A DNA stretch of 64,000 nucleotides from Drechmeria coniospora (taxonomy: Eukaryota > Ascomycota > Sordariomycetes > Hypocreales > Ophiocordycipitaceae): NCBI RefSeq assembly GCF_001625195.1, contig NC_054389.1:434001-498000 (forward strand), read 5' to 3'. The translations under genes were made by a program, and so were the position numbers. Under the pieces are notes generated by a model. That model did not search any database. It was not told where the DNA came from and was given only the letters and a program-made list of their open reading frames with translations. This document shows, piece after piece, positions 59,874-64,000 of this stretch; within the stretch, counting starts at the first letter, position 1; each line of letters begins with the position of its first letter.

Positions 59874-61075
59874 GATGCTCAAGTGGAAAGGTTGCTTGTC
59901 GTCTCGATGCTTTGTAGGTGCGTGCGAAGATGGCGAGATGAAGACAAGGAGAGAAACGGGGACAAAAGGATGGAACGGGGAGCGAAGGTATATGAACAAG
60001 AATTTGGATGACTGGGGACTGCCCAGATCCCACGAATACGCTATGAATGCTTTCGTTCCACTCGTTCAGCTACTGTTCGGTTACGATCCGGCACAGGTAT
60101 ACGGGAGGTTCACTGGCACACTGCAAAGCTGCCAATTCTATAGCTGTGAACCAACTGACAAAGGCGAACAGACCCGGCAGTGAATCCAGGCTTGCGTGCC
60201 CCAACGGGTAGATTCAGTCACAAAACAGCTTTCCTAAAGGATATCACTAGCTCAAATAACTTGTAAAGTTACGTTAATATGATTGAGACAGGGATCTGCG
60301 TGTTGCCGTTCGTCTTATAGAGTGTTCACAGCAACGTTGTGGCATGGCGGAGACGGAATAGCCAAGTTCGCCATTGACCAGCTGGGAAGTATCTAACGCT
60401 ATTCATTTCCCTGTCACCCTTTTTTTGTCGTGAACTTTGCCAGACGTTTTCTTTCTACCGTAATTGTTGCAGCAGAAACTCAGCAACGCTACCTTTGTCA
60501 TGTTCATCGATCCGTTCCACCACAATTTCACAGCGTACATGCCATATGACCAAGTTTTCACCAATCTGACAAATGCCGTACACGTAGACATCCGTACATA
60601 CCGTTATCATAGAGTTTGCGCCTCACAAGGCACACCGTGTGAAGCAGGTTTGTCGACTGTCAACCGTGAGTGGTTGCGGAAACCCGTCCCCGACCCCTGA
60701 CCCCCGTTGTTCCCCGGATAGGAGCAGGGAACGTCGACGTCACCCCAACTGGGGCGAAACGTTTCATGAAACCGATTGCATGAGACGATGCCTCATCCGA
60801 TGCAATCTCACAGAGAAACGAGTACCGTCTACTGCTTCTGTTGGTGGTTTGACTTTGGGTTAGATTTCGTAGCCGAGGCTGATGACGTGGAATGCGGCGG
60901 CAAGGGGGTTGCATCAACCGAGGCAGAAGATGATAATATCATCCCGTCGTCTGGTTCCACTCTTGGCCAGGGAGGGCGATGTGACAAACTATATAATGCT
61001 CGTCCTCAACACACGCCTATCCAGGGTAAAGCAGGTTAGGTCTTTGTCGGCAATCATCATACAGTGAGATTCAAC
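59874..61075. promoter_or_regulatory. Divergent upstream region, no gene seen
   Basis: 1.2 kb between the divergent starts of the acidic repeat gene and the crotonase gene. Several short frames exist (for example 59,773-60,183 and 60,464-60,700), but none resembles a known protein or has exon-like boundaries. Confidence 0.5.
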
Positions 61076-62320
61076 ATGGCAGCTATTCGCATCCCCGAAA
61101 CGTACGTGACGGCGGCCAGCAGCCACATACAAGTGACAAACCATCCGAAGGAGTCGTTGGTCGGGGTGACGCCGATTCTCGTGGCAACACTGAACCGACC
61201 AGAAAAGTTCAACGCAATCACTGGCGACATGATCACAGACCTCATATCGTTCTTCACCACCGTCAACGTCGACGATCGTGTCAAGATTGTCGTCCTCACG
61301 GGCGCCGGCAAGGCCTTCAGCGCCGGCATCGACCTCCAGATGGACACGAGCAAACTCAAGAGCTCAACGCATCCGAGCGCCATGCGAGATCCTGGAGGCG
61401 CGCTCGCCTTGGCCATGTATAACTGCAGCAAGCCCATTATCGTGGCTTACAACGGACTTGCCGTGGGCATTGGCTTGACGTCGACACTGGCGGCGACGAT
61501 CCGGTACGCTCCGGGATTCATTCCATTTCCATTCCACCTTCACCTTCACCCATGTTCACGCTTCGCTTGTACTTTCTATGCTTGAGCCTTGTTCCCCCCG
61601 TGCAGGCGGTTAACGTCAGACGTAGAATCGCGCCGCGCCGCGCCGAGTTTGGCTTCCCCTTTTCGCGCATCGGCCTCACAATGGAGTCGTGCAGCTCCTA
61701 TTTCCTCCCTCGCATGGTCGGTTTCAGCAACGCAACCTATCTCCTGGCCACCGGTGGCAGGTACCCGGCCGATACACCGGCGCTCGACGGCATCTTTGCG
61801 GAGCTCGTCGATGAACCGGGGGATGCATTGCCCCGGGCACTCGAGATTTCCAGCGACATGCTGCACAACGTCAGCTCGATGGCCGTTTTCCTCAACCGCC
61901 AGCTCATATGGAGAAACCCTGGGACGGCCGAGGGGGCCCATCTTGTGGATAGCCCGCTGCTTTACGACATGTTTGGAGGACGGTGCGTGAGACCCTGTTG
62001 GACGCTCGCTCTGCTAATTGTCTTGGCCGTCGGCTTCGGCTCCGGCTCCGGCTCCGGCTTCGGCTCCGGCTCCAGCTTCGGCTTCGGCTCCGGCTCCCTC
62101 CCTTGCGCATCCTTTCTCTCGTGCATTCTTCGCATTCAACCGCGGCTAACTTGGAAGCAGGGACCATCTCGAGTTCAAAGAGGCCTTTTTCGGGAAGCGC
62201 AAGCCGGCATTCGCAGACACGTTGGCGCACGACGCACCTCGTACGTTTCCGTGGTGGACAGAGACGTCGGTGGAGGTGCCGAGAAAGGCAGAGACGAAGA
62301 TGGGGAGCAGTAAACTGTAA
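61076..62320 (+). CDS. Peroxisomal enoyl-CoA hydratase/isomerase (crotonase fold)
   Basis: Three exons: 61076-61503, 61626-61982 and 62161-62320, encoding 314 residues. Intron 1 is 122 nt with acceptor CGTAG, which restores TIRIAPRRAEFGFPFSRIGL. Intron 2 is 178 nt. Crotonase landmarks are NRPEKFNAITGDM near residue 40, the oxyanion-hole strand GKAFSAGIDLQMD near 80, NGLAVGIGLT near 124 and the GLTMESCSSYFLPRMVG helix. The protein ends KMGSSKL, a clear PTS1 peroxisomal signal. The likely role is in fatty-acid beta-oxidation (delta3-delta2 enoyl-CoA isomerase or hydratase), which the sequence alone does not separate. Confidence 0.9.
62030..62100. repeat. Hexanucleotide GGCTCC repeat in crotonase intron 2
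   Basis: About ten units of GGCTCC/GGCTTC in a row inside intron 2, explaining the intron's larger size. The repeat is open in more than one frame, so it could mislead gene prediction. Confidence 0.85.
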
Positions 62321-62621
62321 GACTCTCCACGTCAGGGAGCAGTGGCCATGGTGGTGATGGTTGAGACAGGGGTAGCAGCCATCTGTCTTTTCCGTATACC
62401 GGGCTCCATCCACACGTACAAGCAAGAACAATGTATCTAAAAACGAATGTCTCTGTCCATGATTCAGGACGTCACCCACGGACTGACCGTGCGCGCATGA
62501 TGAGCTGATGATGGAGGCCATGCCGAGCCGAGGGATCCCCACAGGGGAGCCGGCCAGGCAGGGGTGAGCCGACCCATATGAAGGCCACCCCCCGTTTCCA
62601 TGGCGTCACGCTCGCATCCAA
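62321..62621. other. Short intergenic region
   Basis: About 300 bp between the crotonase stop and the bZIP start. It presumably carries the crotonase 3' end and the bZIP promoter. No feature is recognised. Confidence 0.5.
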
Positions 62622-64000
62622 ATGAATATTCCTCCCGGAAAAGATTGGTCAGTCGGTATGGAAACCTGCGGCAACGACGACGTCACGGAAGTGGGAGAAA
62701 TGTCCGGCCTTGGATACGGAGTCGGTCCGCACATGCGGCTCGGAACGGGGCCGGGCCGGGCGGGATCGGACCGGACGAGGCCCGACATGGCCGGCGGCCT
62801 CCTCGTCGGCAGCATCGTCGGCACCGACGGCAGCGCCGACCTCACGGCCCTTCTCTCTTCCTCGTACTACCCGACGCCCCCGGCACCGTCGCTGCCGTAC
62901 CAGCAGCCCATCTTTGGCAACCTCGCCCTCCCCGGCGGCTTACAGTTTGGCTACTCGGACATCTTCGGCGAGCTCTTGCCGAGCTTACCCTCCTCCGGCC
63001 CGTCCGCCGCAGCCGCTGCCGGTGTCGTGACCGAGGTTTCCCAGGTCGTCGACGAAAGCAGGAAACGCAAGCGGCGAGCGTCAAACTCCGGGACCACGAC
63101 GGCGAGGCGCGCCGGACGGCCGCGAAAAAATACAGAGGAATCGCAAGGAGAGGATCCCGACGAGGTGAGTTCGCGTCCACCCAGACGGCATGGGAGCCGA
63201 CGAAAGCGTGTGGGAACTCTGCTCAGTCTGTTCAGCGTCGCCGAAGACAGGTCCGGGTCGCCCAGCGGGCCTACCGCTCTCGCAAGGAGTCGCACGTCTC
63301 CTTTCTCTCCGAGCGCGTCGCCCAACTTGAGACGGCCATCGACAGCATGAGCTCGGCCATCATCTCCTTTACGGATGAACTGACTCGGTCGGGTGTCCTG
63401 GTCCGGCACGCGGAGCTCACGAGCTGCCTGCGCGAGACGATCCAAACCTGCCTCCGGCTCGTCAAAGCTTCGGCTGGCGAGGAGGAGGAGGCGTCCGAAC
63501 GGTCGGTGACGCCGACCGGGTCGAGCTCCGTCCTGCTGGCGCTGCCGCGGGCCTTCAATGCACTCCCCGTCGCCGCCGTCGACAGCTTCCTGCTTCAGAG
63601 GGCGACGTCGGGCCTCGCGGCGACGCCACTGGCCGTCACCGACATCGACTTCTCGCTCCTCATGGACCGCCTGCACCTGGGGGTCGTCTACCACGGCTAC
63701 CTCGCTCTCGCGGACCCGTCGACTTCCCTCGAGCGTGTCCGGCGGCACTTTGTCCTGCTCTCCACCGTCCTGGACCGCGGACGTATGGTCGCCTTCTTTG
63801 CCGCGGCCCTGCATGCCAAGATGAGCAGCCGCCGACTCGACGAGGATCGCGAGTGGGAAGCGGTGCCCTTCTTTCGCATCGGAGGTGCAGGCTCTCACTA
63901 CTCGCGGCCGCCGTCGTCGGTCGCCGTCTACCCCAGTCGCGCGCAAACCTGGCGCAACGTCACCGTCCCGCTCTCCCTCTTCTCCGCCGACGTTCGGAAG
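62622..64000 (+). CDS. bZIP transcription factor with AT-hook (3' end beyond window)
   Basis: Exon 1 is 62622-63164. A 71-nt intron (63165-63235; GTGAGT...CAG) follows, and exon 2 runs open from 63236 past the right edge, giving 436 residues so far. An AT-hook-like ARRAGRPRKN and a basic stretch ESRKRKRRAS lie near residues 145-170. The bZIP basic region RRRRQVRVAQRAYRSRKE occupies 182-199. A weak leucine heptad follows (FLSERVAQLETAIDSM; heptad positions L, L, M, F). The C-terminal part has no DNA-binding motif and is typical of fungal bZIP regulators. The intron falls exactly before the basic region. The true start could be a later in-frame ATG (for example 62787). Confidence 0.85.

Noticed and set aside
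59773..60183. 136-codon plus-strand frame upstream of the acidic repeat gene
   Set aside because: It overlaps the likely first exon and promoter of the minus-strand gene, with no family resemblance.

Overview
This window comes from a filamentous ascomycete. Genes are split by short GT-AG introns (about 48-180 nt) with CTAAC/CTGAC-like branch sites. Recognisable proteins are fungal: a BEACH protein, WBP1, ISY1, the complex I 9.5-kDa subunit and a peroxisomal crotonase. Coding DNA is GC-rich and intergenic DNA is full of minisatellites. A Sordariomycete, probably Hypocreales, is my inference.

Layout. (1) 1-8.3 kb: a giant secreted, Cys-containing repeat adhesin on the minus strand, cut by the left edge. 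The longest plus-strand open frames here are only its antisense shadow. (2) 8.3-16.3 kb: an AT-rich island of dead elements: a Ty3/gypsy LTR plus decayed gag, a Ty1/copia gag-protease-GAG_pre-integrase relic, a 187-bp LTR-like insertion with a 5-bp target duplication, and several tandem repeats. (3) 17.0-30.0 kb: conserved core genes: a BEACH-WD40 protein (+), NADH dehydrogenase 9.5-kDa subunit (-), oligosaccharyltransferase WBP1 (+) and splicing factor ISY1 (+, first exon only the ATG). (4) 30.0-34.7 kb: a gene-poor stretch of GTAC-rich tandem repeats, then a Pro/Ser-rich fungal protein (34.7-36.2 kb) whose end lies in a tandem duplication. (5) 37.2-59.9 kb: the most unusual region. It holds three very large proteins of unknown function: a 1602-aa DUF6603-type protein, a 1399-aa protein and a 1209-aa protein. 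Mixed with them are a lectin-like beta-propeller, a 133-aa small protein, a deaminase-fold candidate (CAE ... PCxxC) and an acidic Trp-repeat protein. Genes in this stretch sit as successive divergent pairs. (6) 61.1-64.0 kb: a peroxisomal enoyl-CoA hydratase/isomerase ending in SKL, and a bZIP factor with an AT-hook, cut by the right edge.

The core genes have ordinary housekeeping roles and are not linked functionally. The large unknown proteins in region 5 are the best candidate for an undescribed system. Their close spacing, paired divergent promoters and lack of known domains suggest they work together, but this is inference. All exon junctions were read by eye. For every multi-exon model except the acidic repeat gene (58088-59873), the exon lengths sum to a multiple of three and phases agree.
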